Assembly: GCF_900094555.1 (NCBI RefSeq)
Contig: NZ_FMAC01000006.1
Coordinates: 310,001-374,000, forward strand
Length of the DNA stretch: 64,000 bases
Source: Martinezella hainanensis
Lineage (GTDB): Bacteria > Pseudomonadota > Alphaproteobacteria > Rhizobiales > Rhizobiaceae
Direction of reading: 5' to 3'
Shown here: one piece after another, positions 1 to 8,905 of the stretch
Position numbering within the stretch: position 1 is the stretch's first letter
How the letters are laid out: the number at the start of each line of letters is the position of its first letter
Position numbers and translations under genes: made by a program
The notes under the pieces: generated by a model
The model's input: the letters and a program-made list of their open reading frames with translations, nothing else
What the model was told of the DNA's origin: nothing
The model's database searches: none

Positions 1-204
1 GCCCCACAGGCCAGTTTCGCTGAAACGCTCCAGTTCACGCCATGGCAGGATGCGATCCCTGTCGCGTTCGGCGCTGCCGGCGGCAAATTCGGTAACCAGG
101 GCAGTCGCCACCTCGATGGCCTGGTCGTCACTGGTAATCAGATCGGGCCGCCGCAGCGGTGCCGGCGCGGGTTCGACCGGGATGCGAAAATCGGTGTCGG
201 TCAC
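1..204 (-). CDS. SfnB-type acyl-CoA dehydrogenase-like protein (partial)
   Basis: This is the N-terminal 68 codons of a second flavin-dependent dehydrogenase that runs off the window. The start is a GTG 11 bases after the stop of the upstream gene, with a GAGGAAAG ribosome-binding sequence. The visible part aligns by eye with the N-terminus of its neighbour: both carry a PLRRPDLI or TPHLIRSD opening, an AxxFAxGxAERDRDRxLPW segment and an ETGLWG or ASGLGG turn. It is therefore probably a tandem paralogue. SfnB-type enzymes are FMN/FAD-dependent oxidoreductases of the acyl-CoA dehydrogenase fold linked to scavenging of organosulfur compounds; substrate unknown here. Confidence 0.75.
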   Translation of the reverse strand, partial: MTDTDFRIPVEPAPAPLRRPDLITSDDQAIEVATALVTEFAAGSAERDRDRILPWRELERFSETGLWG

Positions 205-215
205 GGCTTTCCTCG

Positions 216-1493
216 CTAGTTCCATTGATGGCGGGCTGGAAATATGCCGTTGAGCTGATAATTGCCGAGCAGATGATATTTCCAGCGTACGGGGTCGTGA
301 AGCGTGTGCACGCGCGCATTTCGCCAATGCCGATCGAGATTATGGGCCTCCCGCGTCGCTGCCGATCCTGCGACATCAAAGAGTTTTTCGGCCGCCTGCA
401 ATGCGACTTCCGTGGTCAATATCTTGGCCTCGGCAACGGCGACGGACGCTCTGGCACTCCCCGCCTCGGTAACAGGCGCCTTTGCCACCTCATCTATAAC
501 AGCCGCGGCTTCGTAAAGAAGTGATTGCGCTGCGTGTAGATCCGTATGGAGGTCGCCGATTTCATGGAGGATCGTCGGATCGTCGCAGGCCGACTGAAGG
601 CCCGAATCCATCCAGGGCCTTGCGTGATCGCGGACAAAGGCCATGGCGTCGGTGACCGCGGCCGCCGCTATGCCGGAATCGATCGCTGCTTGAATGAGCT
701 GCGAGACGGGACCGGATACCCCTGGCCTGTTCGCATAGGACCAGACGGGGAAAACCAGGGCTTCGTCCACCGGTACGTCGGTAAACTCTACCGATCCGCT
801 CGCCGTCGTGCGCTGGCCGAAAGAGGACCAGTCGTCGATGACGCGCACGCCCGGCGCATCGAACGCGGCCCAGACCTGGACTGCCCGCCCGTCATCGTCT
901 ACGGCGCGCGTCGGAATCCAATGAGCGAAGATGGCCCCGGTGGAGTAGAAGCGTCGCCCAGTCAATCTCAACCCATCTGCCCGGCGAGTGAGGCGGGTTG
1001 AGCTGTGGTTGACCGCCTTCTGCCCACGCTCCGGTCCGGCATTGCCGATACGATAGCCGGCAAGAATATCGCCGTAGATGCGGGCTTTCTGCTCCTGCGA
1101 GCCCACATCGCGCAGCAGCGCCAGCACGCCGAACTGGTTCTGCGGAATCTGACCGAGAGCGGGATCGGCCGCACAGAGGATTTCGAAGACCCTGGCAAGC
1201 GTTACGCAGGAAACTTCAGCGCCTCCGAATTCCTTCGGCACGGTGATACCGCCGAGGCCGCTTGCGGTATATTCCTCCACTTCGTCCCAGGGAAGACGAC
1301 GATCGCGGTCACGCTCGGCAGCACCCACGGCAAAACGCGCCGCCAGGTCATGAGCGATCTCCAGCGCCTCGGCATCCGAGCGGATCAAATGCGGAGTGCG
1401 CGGCGGCAACGGGCGCCTGACGGCACCTTCCTCTTGCGACCCGGTCGCAGCCGGCACAGCATCGCGTTCAGTCATGGGATTCTCCGGATACAT
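216..1493 (-). CDS. SfnB family sulfur acquisition oxidoreductase
   Basis: A 425-residue protein with the acyl-CoA dehydrogenase fold, the usual length for the SfnB/DszC-like group. An N-terminal helical domain (about residues 30-150) contains the AERDRDRRLPW and GITVPKEFGGA motifs. A middle beta domain (about 155-260) contains FYSTGA and DDWSSFGQR, and the C-terminal four-helix part (about 270-415) ends with an HTLHDPVRWKYH motif typical of flavin monooxygenases of this class. In known members, reduced flavin is used to oxidise organosulfur compounds under sulfate limitation. The upstream Met-type importer (11 bases away) supports a sulfur-scavenging role. The exact substrate cannot be read from the sequence. 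Confidence 0.8.
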   Translation of the reverse strand: MYPENPMTERDAVPAATGSQEEGAVRRPLPPRTPHLIRSDAEALEIAHDLAARFAVGAAERDRDRRLPWDEVEEYTASGLGGITVPKEFGGAEVSCVTLARVFEILCAADPALGQIPQNQFGVLALLRDVGSQEQKARIYGDILAGYRIGNAGPERGQKAVNHSSTRLTRRADGLRLTGRRFYSTGAIFAHWIPTRAVDDDGRAVQVWAAFDAPGVRVIDDWSSFGQRTTASGSVEFTDVPVDEALVFPVWSYANRPGVSGPVSQLIQAAIDSGIAAAAVTDAMAFVRDHARPWMDSGLQSACDDPTILHEIGDLHTDLHAAQSLLYEAAAVIDEVAKAPVTEAGSARASVAVAEAKILTTEVALQAAEKLFDVAGSAATREAHNLDRHWRNARVHTLHDPVRWKYHLLGNYQLNGIFPARHQWN

Positions 1494-1504
1494 TATCGCT
1501 GATC

Positions 1505-2158
1505 TTAGCGCGCTCGCAGGCGCCGCACGGCATAGTCGCCCGCAAACTGCACCAGACAGACCATGGCAATAAGCACGACGATGACCACCGCCATAACGGT
1601 GGTATCGAAGCGCTGATAACCATAGCGGATCGCCATGTCGCCGAGACCGCCGGCACCGACCGCACCCGCCATGGCCGAGGCGCCGATCATGCTGACGATG
1701 GTGATGGTGAAGCCACCGACTATGCTGGGAAGCGCTTCAGGCAGAAGCACATGGCGCACGATGTGCCGGCGGCGGCAGCCGATCGCCTGCGCCGCCTCGA
1801 TGAGCCCGCCGTCGACCTCACGAAGGCTGACTTCGGCAATGCGCGCAAAAAACGGTGTTGCGCTGATGGAGAGCGGCACGACGGCGGCCCACACACCGAT
1901 CGTCGTGCCGGTGAGCAGTCGCGTCAATGGCAACAACGCCACCAGGAGGACGATGAATGGGGTCGCGCGAAAGCCGTTGATGACGGCAGCGAGAATGCCA
2001 TGTAGCCGCGGTGCATGAATGAGGCCACCGGGCGCCGAAAGCACCAGGAAGACGGCAAGAGGAATACCGGCGGCAAATGCGATCAGAGCGGAAACGCCGA
2101 CCATCGCAATCGTATCAAGAAGCGCCTGCCACAGGCGCTCATACATCATGGTCGACAT
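1505..2158 (-). CDS. Methionine-type ABC transporter permease (MetI-like)
   Basis: The inner-membrane channel subunit of a MetNIQ-type importer. The chosen ATG gives 217 residues, exactly the usual MetI length, and is preceded by AGGATA about eight bases upstream; a longer reading frame to 2239 would overlap the ATPase gene heavily and add a non-membrane N-terminus. Five hydrophobic segments are visible. The EAA loop reads EAAQAIGCRR followed by HVLLPEALP (about residues 125-145), the docking site for the ATPase. It overlaps the end of the ATPase gene by 20 bases, which suggests translational coupling. Because two SfnB-type oxidoreductases follow, the imported molecule may be another organosulfur compound and not methionine. 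Confidence 0.88.
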   Translation of the reverse strand: MSTMMYERLWQALLDTIAMVGVSALIAFAAGIPLAVFLVLSAPGGLIHAPRLHGILAAVINGFRATPFIVLLVALLPLTRLLTGTTIGVWAAVVPLSISATPFFARIAEVSLREVDGGLIEAAQAIGCRRRHIVRHVLLPEALPSIVGGFTITIVSMIGASAMAGAVGAGGLGDMAIRYGYQRFDTTVMAVVIVVLIAMVCLVQFAGDYAVRRLRAR

Positions 2159-3302
2159 AACCCAATATCCTGGCTTGATGAGCAAGACCGGCAAATTGCG
2201 CAGGGAGCATCGTTTCACCCGCCACCCGGCGAGCTGCAATCAATAACCGGCCATGGACGCGACCTTGAATACGGTCGAGCGAACTCTGCAGCAATCGCAC
2301 AGAAGCACCGGTCGCGCTGGCTATCCGAGACAGGTCCGGTTCCAACCCGTGCTCACCCGTATAGGCCAGTTCCAGAATGGTCTCCGAATGCTCGTCGCGC
2401 GGCGAAGATCGCAGATGCTTGGCGATATCCTCCGGGATATCGCGGTTGAGTGGTCGCAGCTGTGCCTGGGTGGCTGGATGCTGCGGATTGCCGAAAATGC
2501 GCCAAACCGGCCCAGCTTCAGCAATCTCACCTTGCTCCAGAACGAGCACGTGATCACAGATCTCACGGATGACGCTCATTTCATGGGTGATGAGAATGAT
2601 GGTCAGCTTGAGACTGCGGTTGATGTCCTTCAGCAGGCCGAGAATGGAGAGCGTCGTCTCGGGATCGAGCGCCGAGGTCGCCTCATCGCAAAGGAGGATT
2701 TCGGGCCGATGCACGAGTGCGCGCGCAATACCGACACGCTGCTTTTGACCGCCCGAGAGGCGCGATGGATAGGCACGCTCCTTACCCTCCAGACCCACCA
2801 GCGACAGGACTTCGGCGACCCTCTCTTCGATCTGGCGGCGCGGCACGCCGGCGACGATCAGCGGCAGAGCCACATTCCCCCAGACAGTCTTGGCGGAGAG
2901 AAGATTGAAATGCTGGAAAATCATGCCGATGCGCCGCCGCAATGCGACCAGTGCATCTTCATCGAGTACCGAAATGTCCTGCCCGTCGACCAGGACCCTT
3001 CCGCCAGTCGGTTTTTCCAGGCGATTTATGGTCCGCAGCAAGCTCGATTTGCCAGCACCGCTTCGTCCGATGATGCCATAGATCGCCCCGGCAGGCACAT
3101 CGAGACTGATGCCCCTGAGGGCGTGGACCGGGCCGGCCAGCGACGAATAGACCTTCTCCACACCTTCGAAGGCGACCGAGCCCGCGGAAGAGCCCGGACG
3201 CGGCTCGTCACCGACGACCGCGGCGCGCTGCGATGCGTGGCCGCCACTCGGCACCGCACTAGGCTCCAGGTCCCGCCTTACCCGTTCGATCAGTTCAGCC
3301 AT
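2139..3302 (-). CDS. Methionine-type ABC transporter ATP-binding protein (MetN-like)
   Basis: The ATPase of the MetNIQ-type importer, 387 residues. It has a Walker A motif GRSGAGKSS at residues 79-87, a Q-loop MIFQHFNLL, a signature LSGGQKQ, a Walker B ILLCDEATSALD and the H-loop THEM. The C-terminal ~90 residues (from about 295) are the NIL domain that in MetN proteins binds methionine and inhibits transport. An unusual ~42-residue polar N-terminal extension precedes the ATPase domain; an internal start is possible but I see no better one. Its start overlaps the stop of the binding-protein gene by 13 bases. Confidence 0.9.
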   Translation of the reverse strand: MAELIERVRRDLEPSAVPSGGHASQRAAVVGDEPRPGSSAGSVAFEGVEKVYSSLAGPVHALRGISLDVPAGAIYGIIGRSGAGKSSLLRTINRLEKPTGGRVLVDGQDISVLDEDALVALRRRIGMIFQHFNLLSAKTVWGNVALPLIVAGVPRRQIEERVAEVLSLVGLEGKERAYPSRLSGGQKQRVGIARALVHRPEILLCDEATSALDPETTLSILGLLKDINRSLKLTIILITHEMSVIREICDHVLVLEQGEIAEAGPVWRIFGNPQHPATQAQLRPLNRDIPEDIAKHLRSSPRDEHSETILELAYTGEHGLEPDLSRIASATGASVRLLQSSLDRIQGRVHGRLLIAARRVAGETMLPAQFAGLAHQARILGYVDHDV

Positions 3303-4093
3303 GGGAGCGTATAAAGCTTCTGATCGTTGGCGAATGCCTTGCCAATTGCCGCGCGGACGGCCGGCGAATTCTGGTAAATCGCCACGAGCTGCTTAATCCC
3401 CGGATCATCTGCCTTCTGCTTCTGCACCGCGAAGATGATGGCAAATTGCTTGTCGTCGACACCGGAATAAATAAGGCCCGAGCTGGGATCGAAGGCCTTG
3501 GACGCGACAATGAAGTGCGGATAGCCCTGTGCCAAATCCACATCGCCGGTCACGCGCGCCAGCTGCGGTCCCTCGACCTCGTTGAAGGTCAACTTCTTCG
3601 GGTTGTCGACGATGTCGTCGAGCGTGCCCTTGAAGCCAACGCCATCCTTGAGCTTGATGAGGCCCGCCTTCTGCAGCAGGAGCAGCCCGCGCCCCTGATT
3701 GACGGGGTCATTGGCGATCGCGACCTTTCCGTTTTCCGGCACATCGGCAAAATTCTTGTGCTTCAGCGAATAGATGCCAATATTGGCAAGAACGCCGATG
3801 CCAGCGCTGACAAAATCATAGCCCCGTTCTTTGATTGCATTGTTCAGGAATGGTTGGTGCTGGAAATAGTTGACATCGATATCGCCAGATTGAAGCGCGA
3901 TATTCGGCGTCGTCCAATCGCTGAATTCGACAACCTGGATATCCAGGCCCTTGGCCTTTGCCTCGGGGATCACCGCTTCGATGGAATCGGCATAGACGCC
4001 CGGCACCACGCCCACCTTGATCGTCTCCGCCTGCACGGCCCCTGTCGCTGCAAGAAGAATTGCGGAAATAAGACCTGCAATACGAATTTTCAT
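3290..4093 (-). CDS. MetQ/NlpA-family substrate-binding protein
   Basis: The periplasmic binding protein of the Met-type importer, 267 residues. I chose the ATG at 4093 because GAGGGG lies just upstream and the protein then begins with a clean signal peptide (MKIRIAGLISAILLAATG, cleavage near VQA-ETI). No lipobox cysteine is present, so it is probably soluble in the periplasm. Family marks are KVGVVPGVYADSIE, FSDWTTPNIALQSGDIDVNYFQH and the late LPWLN end. It is the first gene of the minus-strand operon that continues through the ATPase, permease and two SfnB-type genes, so a promoter should lie in 4094-4220. Confidence 0.9.
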   Translation of the reverse strand: MKIRIAGLISAILLAATGAVQAETIKVGVVPGVYADSIEAVIPEAKAKGLDIQVVEFSDWTTPNIALQSGDIDVNYFQHQPFLNNAIKERGYDFVSAGIGVLANIGIYSLKHKNFADVPENGKVAIANDPVNQGRGLLLLQKAGLIKLKDGVGFKGTLDDIVDNPKKLTFNEVEGPQLARVTGDVDLAQGYPHFIVASKAFDPSSGLIYSGVDDKQFAIIFAVQKQKADDPGIKQLVAIYQNSPAVRAAIGKAFANDQKLYTLPWLN

Positions 4094-4222
4094 GTCATCC
4101 CCTCGGTTCAATGACATGGGAAGATAAAGATGACAAATTTTATAGGCAAAGACGGAAATACTCGCCGGCCGGCTCAAATGGAATATTTTTTCCCGGACCC
4201 GCCCGATACGCCATCATGTCTT

Positions 4223-4487
4223 TCAGGCGATAGGCGTTCCCTGATGAAAGACAATTTTCCACCCGTCAGTGGTTCGCCGCCAGATGGTCGAACGGCGTGT
4301 AACACGTTGCGGCTCGCCCAGGGTGTAGGAGAGCAGGAATAGGCTTTCTGCAAAAGCCATAATAGAGAGATCCCGACAGGGCCAGTCGTGGGGTTCCGGT
4401 CCGCTCTCATAACGCTCCAAAAGCGTTTCAATCACAAAGGCGCGCGGAAAGCTCTTTCAAAGTGTGGTCCAATTGCAAATTGCTCAT
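4223..4487 (-). pseudogene. DUF4440/NTF2-like protein with internal deletion
   Basis: The C-terminal frame reads YESGPEPHDW, then LLSYTLGEPQ and a WRRTTDGWKIVFHQGTPI end, which is the hallmark of the small DUF4440/SnoaL-like family (about 120 residues). Only about 70 residues are open. A second frame upstream starts at 4487 after a GGAG and reads MSNLQLDHTLKELSARL, which suits the family N-terminus, then runs into a stop. The simplest reading is a gene that lost about 30 internal codons with a frame change at about 4436-4445. Function of the family is diverse; this copy is probably dead. Confidence 0.6.
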
Positions 4488-4625
4488 CTCCACATCATCC
4501 CGCGACAGAGTCAGCACCACAATTTAAAAGGAGCTGTTGGCTCCTGGATGATCGGGCACATCCTTCAGGCTCGTTGCGACGGGTCTGGCGCTGCGAGACC
4601 TATACGCCACTGATAAGGCGGAGGT

Positions 4626-5315
4626 GTGCCCATCCTGCGGATGGCGGAGGCCCTGTTCGGCCTGCCGTCCGGCGAAGCAAGCTATGGTTTTTTCACAGGT
4701 GAGATCGTCATCCTGCCCTGCGTGGTGGGAGACGATATCGGGACTGCGCCCAAAGGGCTGCTCAGCTGGCGGCAAGACGGTATCTCCGGCCTGGAGGATG
4801 CCGGTCCGATGCGGTTTCGCTATGCCCAATCGGACTATTTCGCCCAGACGAAGAGCCAGATCGGCCTTGTGTCGGCGGCGTCCGACCAGGGCGCCGCTCA
4901 TGCGAGGCTGGAAGCGCGATCGATCGGCGAAAACGAAGCACTCATAGACATCGTCGTGACATTGGGCGAGAAGTTTCGGATCGATCTCGGGCAGGCCCTG
5001 CGCGGCCACCGCTTCGCTTATCGCCCGGCGGTTGAAACCTATGCCGTTCGCTTCGCCGAGCTCAGTGACGAAGCGCCGGTCACGCACCCGCTCTCGGACC
5101 TGTTGTCGCTTCCCGAGATCGCAACGGCCGACAGCGGAATCCATATTATCCAATTCCCGGACGATCCGCTTGCCAGCCTTGCGATCCTGGGCAAGATCTA
5201 TCCGGAAAATACCATCATAAGGGGTGAAGCATCCTGGGACGAAGTGGGACGATCAGGCAAGAAATATGGCGCCCGCTTTGTTCTCCAGCATCGAAGCGCG
5301 CTCGAATCCCGATGA
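4626..5315 (+). pseudogene. Unrecognised coding remnant
   Basis: A 229-codon open frame starting at GTG. Third positions are about 75% G/C, with lower values at first and second positions, so the plus strand looks as if it was once coding; the opposite frame (4524-5153) has a weaker pattern. I do not recognise the product: no signal peptide, membrane segment or family motif is evident. After the stop at 5313 other frames look protein-like up to a stop at 5601 (a segment beginning KVLSEANGAEAQKQL), which suggests a frameshifted, decaying gene. It sits between two minus-strand operons without a clear ribosome-binding site. Confidence 0.25.
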
Positions 5316-5676
5316 TCGTCTCGGCAGCAAAGAGCAGAAGGAAGATGCCACGCAATGTTATAGGCTGATATCCGACGATACCCAAGCGTTCGCTTCAGCC
5401 GCGATTCCGACAATGTCGTATCGAGAACTTCCTGATCAAGGATTGGTCGCGGAGATCCTGACCGCAGCCCTTTATGGAACCGTTCCGCCTTCTGCCATAA
5501 AGTCTTGAGCGAGGCCAACGGCGCGGAGGCCCAAAAACAGCTTACAACGATGTTCCAATCCTATATTCCCGCGCAAAAGGCACGTGTTAGCCAGCCCGAG
5601 TAGTCAGCTCATTTGTGGACTGCGGCGAGGGTCGACGAGAAACCACTTGGTATCCACCTCAATCTGACTGCCGGAA

Positions 5677-6930
5677 TCAAACTTCTGCCGTCTTACTCGC
5701 CTTGGCCAGAGACGCTACGACATCAAGCAGCATATTCGCTCCCGCCACCAGGTCTGTATCGTGCGTCTTTTCTTTCGGATTGTGGCTTACGCCTCCGATG
5801 CTGGGTACGAATATCATGGCTGAGGGAGCCATACGCGCGATCATCTGCGCATCGTGACCCGCGCCGGAGGTCATGCGTCTGCATGTATGACCTCGACGGC
5901 TTGCCGCGGCTTCGACCAATTCTACAATCTGCCGGTCAAACTTGACGGGCTCAAATCGGGCAAGGCGTTCGACCTCGATCAAAACGTCTTCGTCTCTGGC
6001 GACCTTTGCCAGGAACGCCTCCAGCGCCGCCTCCTCTTCCCTGAGGCGATCTTCGTCAGGATCACGGAGATCAACGGTGAAGACCGCGCGTGACGGAATG
6101 ACGTTGATCGCATTCGGTTCGAAAGTCATGCACCCGACCGTCGCGACAGTGGGAGTGTTCGAGCTCAGGGCACGATCCCTGAGAAACGTGATCACGCGGG
6201 CTGCGGCGTGACCAGCATCGCGCCGCATGGAGATGGGAGTCGTTCCCGCATGATTCGCATCACCATTGACCGTCACACGCTGCCAGGAGATTCCCTGCAG
6301 GTTTTCGACGGCACCGATCTGTATTCCTTCACGCTCGAGTACCGGACCTTGCTCGATATGAAGCTCAATGTAAGCATGGGGTTGGATGAACCCTGGTTCC
6401 ATGTCTCCATCGTAGCCGATACGGCGAAGCTCGTTACCCAAGATGGCGCCGTCGATACCCGTGGTGGCAAGGGCAACGTCCACATCAAGACCTCCCGCGT
6501 AGACGAGCGAGCCCATCATATCCGGTGCAAATCGCACACCTTCCTCATTGGTGAATGCTGCGACAGCGATAGGGCAATCCGGCCGAAGCCCGCTCTCTTT
6601 CAGCGTCGCGATGATTTCGAGACCCGCAAGCACGCCATAGCAGCCGTCATAGATGCCCGCATCGATGACGGTGTCGATATGAGACCCAAGCATGAGCGGT
6701 GCGTTGTCGGCGACACCTTCCGGCCGCCAGATGCCGAAGATATTGCCGATGCGGTCGACGGCCACCTCGATCCCGGTTTCCTTGAGCCATGCAACAAACT
6801 GATCGCGACCTAGCTTTTCGGCATCCGATGCCGCGAGACGGACAAGCCTGCCATCTGCGCCGCGTCCGATCTCGCCGAGTCTCTGAAGTCGGCCGAGAAG
6901 GCGCTCGTCATTGACGGAAAGACTGTTCAT
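5677..6930 (-). CDS. M20-family Zn-dependent hydrolase (N-carbamoyl-amino acid hydrolase type)
   Basis: A 417-residue M20/HyuC-AllC-type amidohydrolase that cleaves carbamoyl or ureido groups from amino acids. The metal site is visible: GSHIDTV, the DGCYGVLAG aspartate segment and FTNEEGVRF (around residues 80-130), with the later SGAGHDAQ and SIGGVSHNPKE motifs. The dimerisation lid starts near residue 210 (WQRVTVNGDANHAGTTP). AAGGAG precedes the ATG by about 11 bases. It lies next to an Lrp regulator and a diaminopropionate ammonia-lyase, so a ureido derivative of 2,3-diaminopropionate is a reasonable candidate substrate. Allantoate or beta-ureidopropionate cannot be excluded. Confidence 0.8.
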   Translation of the reverse strand: MNSLSVNDERLLGRLQRLGEIGRGADGRLVRLAASDAEKLGRDQFVAWLKETGIEVAVDRIGNIFGIWRPEGVADNAPLMLGSHIDTVIDAGIYDGCYGVLAGLEIIATLKESGLRPDCPIAVAAFTNEEGVRFAPDMMGSLVYAGGLDVDVALATTGIDGAILGNELRRIGYDGDMEPGFIQPHAYIELHIEQGPVLEREGIQIGAVENLQGISWQRVTVNGDANHAGTTPISMRRDAGHAAARVITFLRDRALSSNTPTVATVGCMTFEPNAINVIPSRAVFTVDLRDPDEDRLREEEAALEAFLAKVARDEDVLIEVERLARFEPVKFDRQIVELVEAAASRRGHTCRRMTSGAGHDAQMIARMAPSAMIFVPSIGGVSHNPKEKTHDTDLVAGANMLLDVVASLAKASKTAEV

Positions 6931-7082
6931 CGGGGTATGGCTCCTTGTGGCTGAAATTGCATCTTCCTGTTGGCGCCATAATAATTCGGAGCGCTGTAAA
7001 TTTGCGCTGATTTTTCAAGGTCGGCTTGCAACTTTGTATCGTCAGACCTCCAATCGCGAACTTTTGATGCGTCGGATCGTCG

Positions 7083-7571
7083 TCAACCCAATGGGATTGA
7101 CAGCCCCACTTTGACGCGATCCATCGCCACGAATGTCCGGAAATGCTTCACGTTGTTGTTCTGGAAGAAAAGGCGCCGGGTCAAAGCTTCATAGTCGCTC
7201 ATCGATCTCACCGAGATCACCAGCATGAAGTCTGCCTCTCCCGTGACATAGTAGCATTGCTGCACCTCAGGCGCCGCCACGAACGAGCGCTTCGCCATTT
7301 CGTAAAGGTCGGTCCTTTCGCTCTCCATCGCGACCTGCGCGAAGAGAATGATCGGCTGCCCCACCTTCGCCGGATCGACGATGGACACGTTTGCCTGAAT
7401 GACACCCGTATCCTCGAGCCGCTTGATCCTGCGCTGCACCGCGGGGGCGGAAAGGTTTACCAGTTCCGCGATCTTGCGTTGGGACATCTTATTGTCGCGC
7501 TGGAGAAGATTGAGGATCGCCTTATCCGTCCGATCAAGCGTGATTTCATCGTCTGTGGAATTTTCGCTCAT
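7083..7571 (-). CDS. Lrp/AsnC-family transcriptional regulator
   Basis: A 162-residue regulator, the usual size. The N-terminal winged helix-turn-helix (about residues 12-65) contains LDRTDKAILNLLQRD and a recognition helix LSAPAVQRRIKRLE. The C-terminal RAM domain (about 75-150) carries VQQCYYVTGEADFMLVI, the effector-binding and oligomerisation region. It is divergent from the diaminopropionate ammonia-lyase gene (113 bases between starts) and lies upstream of the M20 hydrolase, so it probably responds to an amino acid and controls this locus. Confidence 0.88.
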   Translation of the reverse strand: MSENSTDDEITLDRTDKAILNLLQRDNKMSQRKIAELVNLSAPAVQRRIKRLEDTGVIQANVSIVDPAKVGQPIILFAQVAMESERTDLYEMAKRSFVAAPEVQQCYYVTGEADFMLVISVRSMSDYEALTRRLFFQNNNVKHFRTFVAMDRVKVGLSIPLG

Positions 7572-7684
7572 TTCGACCCCATTTAAGTAGGCATTTCATC
7601 AGAAACAGGCGCAAGTTTAAGCGCAAATTCGATCTCGAATGCAATATATATTCATTAACATTTTCCTGACGAGTGGACTGAGAG

Positions 7685-8905
7685 ATGCTTCTGCTGAACG
7701 AAAACGCAGACTACCGGACGAAGTTGGATCCGATCGACGCGGAAACCTTGAGCCTTGCTGCTGCATTGGAGGTCGAACGCTTCCTCAACCATCGGGAAGG
7801 ACACAAGGAGACGCCGCTGGTGGCGCTCCCCGGGCTGGCACGAGAGCTTGGTGTCGCCTCGATCCACATCAAGGACGAAGGTCACCGCCTGGGACTCGGG
7901 AGTTTCAAGGCACTCGGCGGCTCCTATGCGGTCATCCGTCTTGTCCTCGAAGAGGCTGCACGCGAATTCGGCAGGGACGTGGATATTTCGGAGCTGCATA
8001 CTCCTGAAGTCAGAGCGGTCGCGCGCAAGCTTACGGTAGCCTGCGCAACAGACGGCAACCATGGAAGATCCGTGGCTCAGGGTGCCCAGCTTGTCGGTGC
8101 AAACTGTGCGATCTTTGTCCATTCCGGTGTCAGCGCCGAGCGCATAGCAGCCATCGCTCGTTTCGGAGCAAAGATCATCAGCGTTGATGGAAACTACGAC
8201 GGCTCCGTCGCCGAGGCATCTCGCGTCGCTGCCGCTGAAGGATGGCAGACGGTCTCCGATACCTCCTGGCCTGGTTACGAAAGAATCCCCGGTTTCGTCA
8301 TGCAGGGTTACACGGCCCTTCTAAGGGAAGTCGTCCGGCAGATACCGCAACCCCCGACGCATGTCTTCGTCCAATCGGGCGTGGGTGGCATCGCCGCAGC
8401 CGTCGCCGGTTACTTCACGCTCCTTTACGGCGACGACCGCCCCATCCTCACAGTTGTCGATCCGTCTCGTGCGGCATGCCTGGTCGAGAGCGCCCGGGCT
8501 GGAAAGGCCGTCAAGATCCAGCATGGCGAACCGACGGTCATGGCGATGCTTGAGTGCTATGAGCCGTCGCTTGTCGCCTGGAGAATCCTTTCCCGCTGTG
8601 CCGACGCCTTCATGACCGTCGATGAAGACGACGCTATCGGCGCAATGCGCCGGCTCGCCGACCCGGAAGCCGGAGATCCAGCAATCGTCTCGGGCGAAAG
8701 CGGCGGTGTCGGCCTTGCCGCCCTCATCAAGGTGTCGGCAGAACAGGATCTGCGCTCCAAGCTCAAGCTCGGCAAGGACAGCCGCGTGCTGCTGATCAAT
8801 ACAGAAGGTGCGACCGATCCCGCGCTCTACGAAAAGCTTGTTGGGGCGTCACCGGAAAATGTGGCCGCCCGGTCCAACACTCAGATGGCAGGAGCACGGG
8901 GATGA
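7685..8905 (+). CDS. Diaminopropionate ammonia-lyase
   Basis: A fold-type II PLP enzyme of 406 residues that converts 2,3-diaminopropionate to pyruvate and two ammonia. The PLP lysine is K75 in GLGSFKALGGSYA, the classic diaminopropionate ammonia-lyase motif. ACATDGNHGRSVA, the phosphate loop SGVGGIAAAV and VSGESGGVGLAAL follow in family order. The gene starts a plus-strand operon and overlaps the next gene by four bases. In E. coli the orthologue ygeX also lies beside an M20 hydrolase (ygeY), matching the pair seen here. In a rhizobium the source could be a plant non-protein amino acid. Confidence 0.92.
   Translation: MLLLNENADYRTKLDPIDAETLSLAAALEVERFLNHREGHKETPLVALPGLARELGVASIHIKDEGHRLGLGSFKALGGSYAVIRLVLEEAAREFGRDVDISELHTPEVRAVARKLTVACATDGNHGRSVAQGAQLVGANCAIFVHSGVSAERIAAIARFGAKIISVDGNYDGSVAEASRVAAAEGWQTVSDTSWPGYERIPGFVMQGYTALLREVVRQIPQPPTHVFVQSGVGGIAAAVAGYFTLLYGDDRPILTVVDPSRAACLVESARAGKAVKIQHGEPTVMAMLECYEPSLVAWRILSRCADAFMTVDEDDAIGAMRRLADPEAGDPAIVSGESGGVGLAALIKVSAEQDLRSKLKLGKDSRVLLINTEGATDPALYEKLVGASPENVAARSNTQMAGARG

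Noticed and set aside
4524..5153. 209-codon minus-strand reading frame opposite the coding remnant
   Set aside because: Third-position composition favours the plus strand and the translation has the His/Arg/Asp-rich look of an antisense frame.
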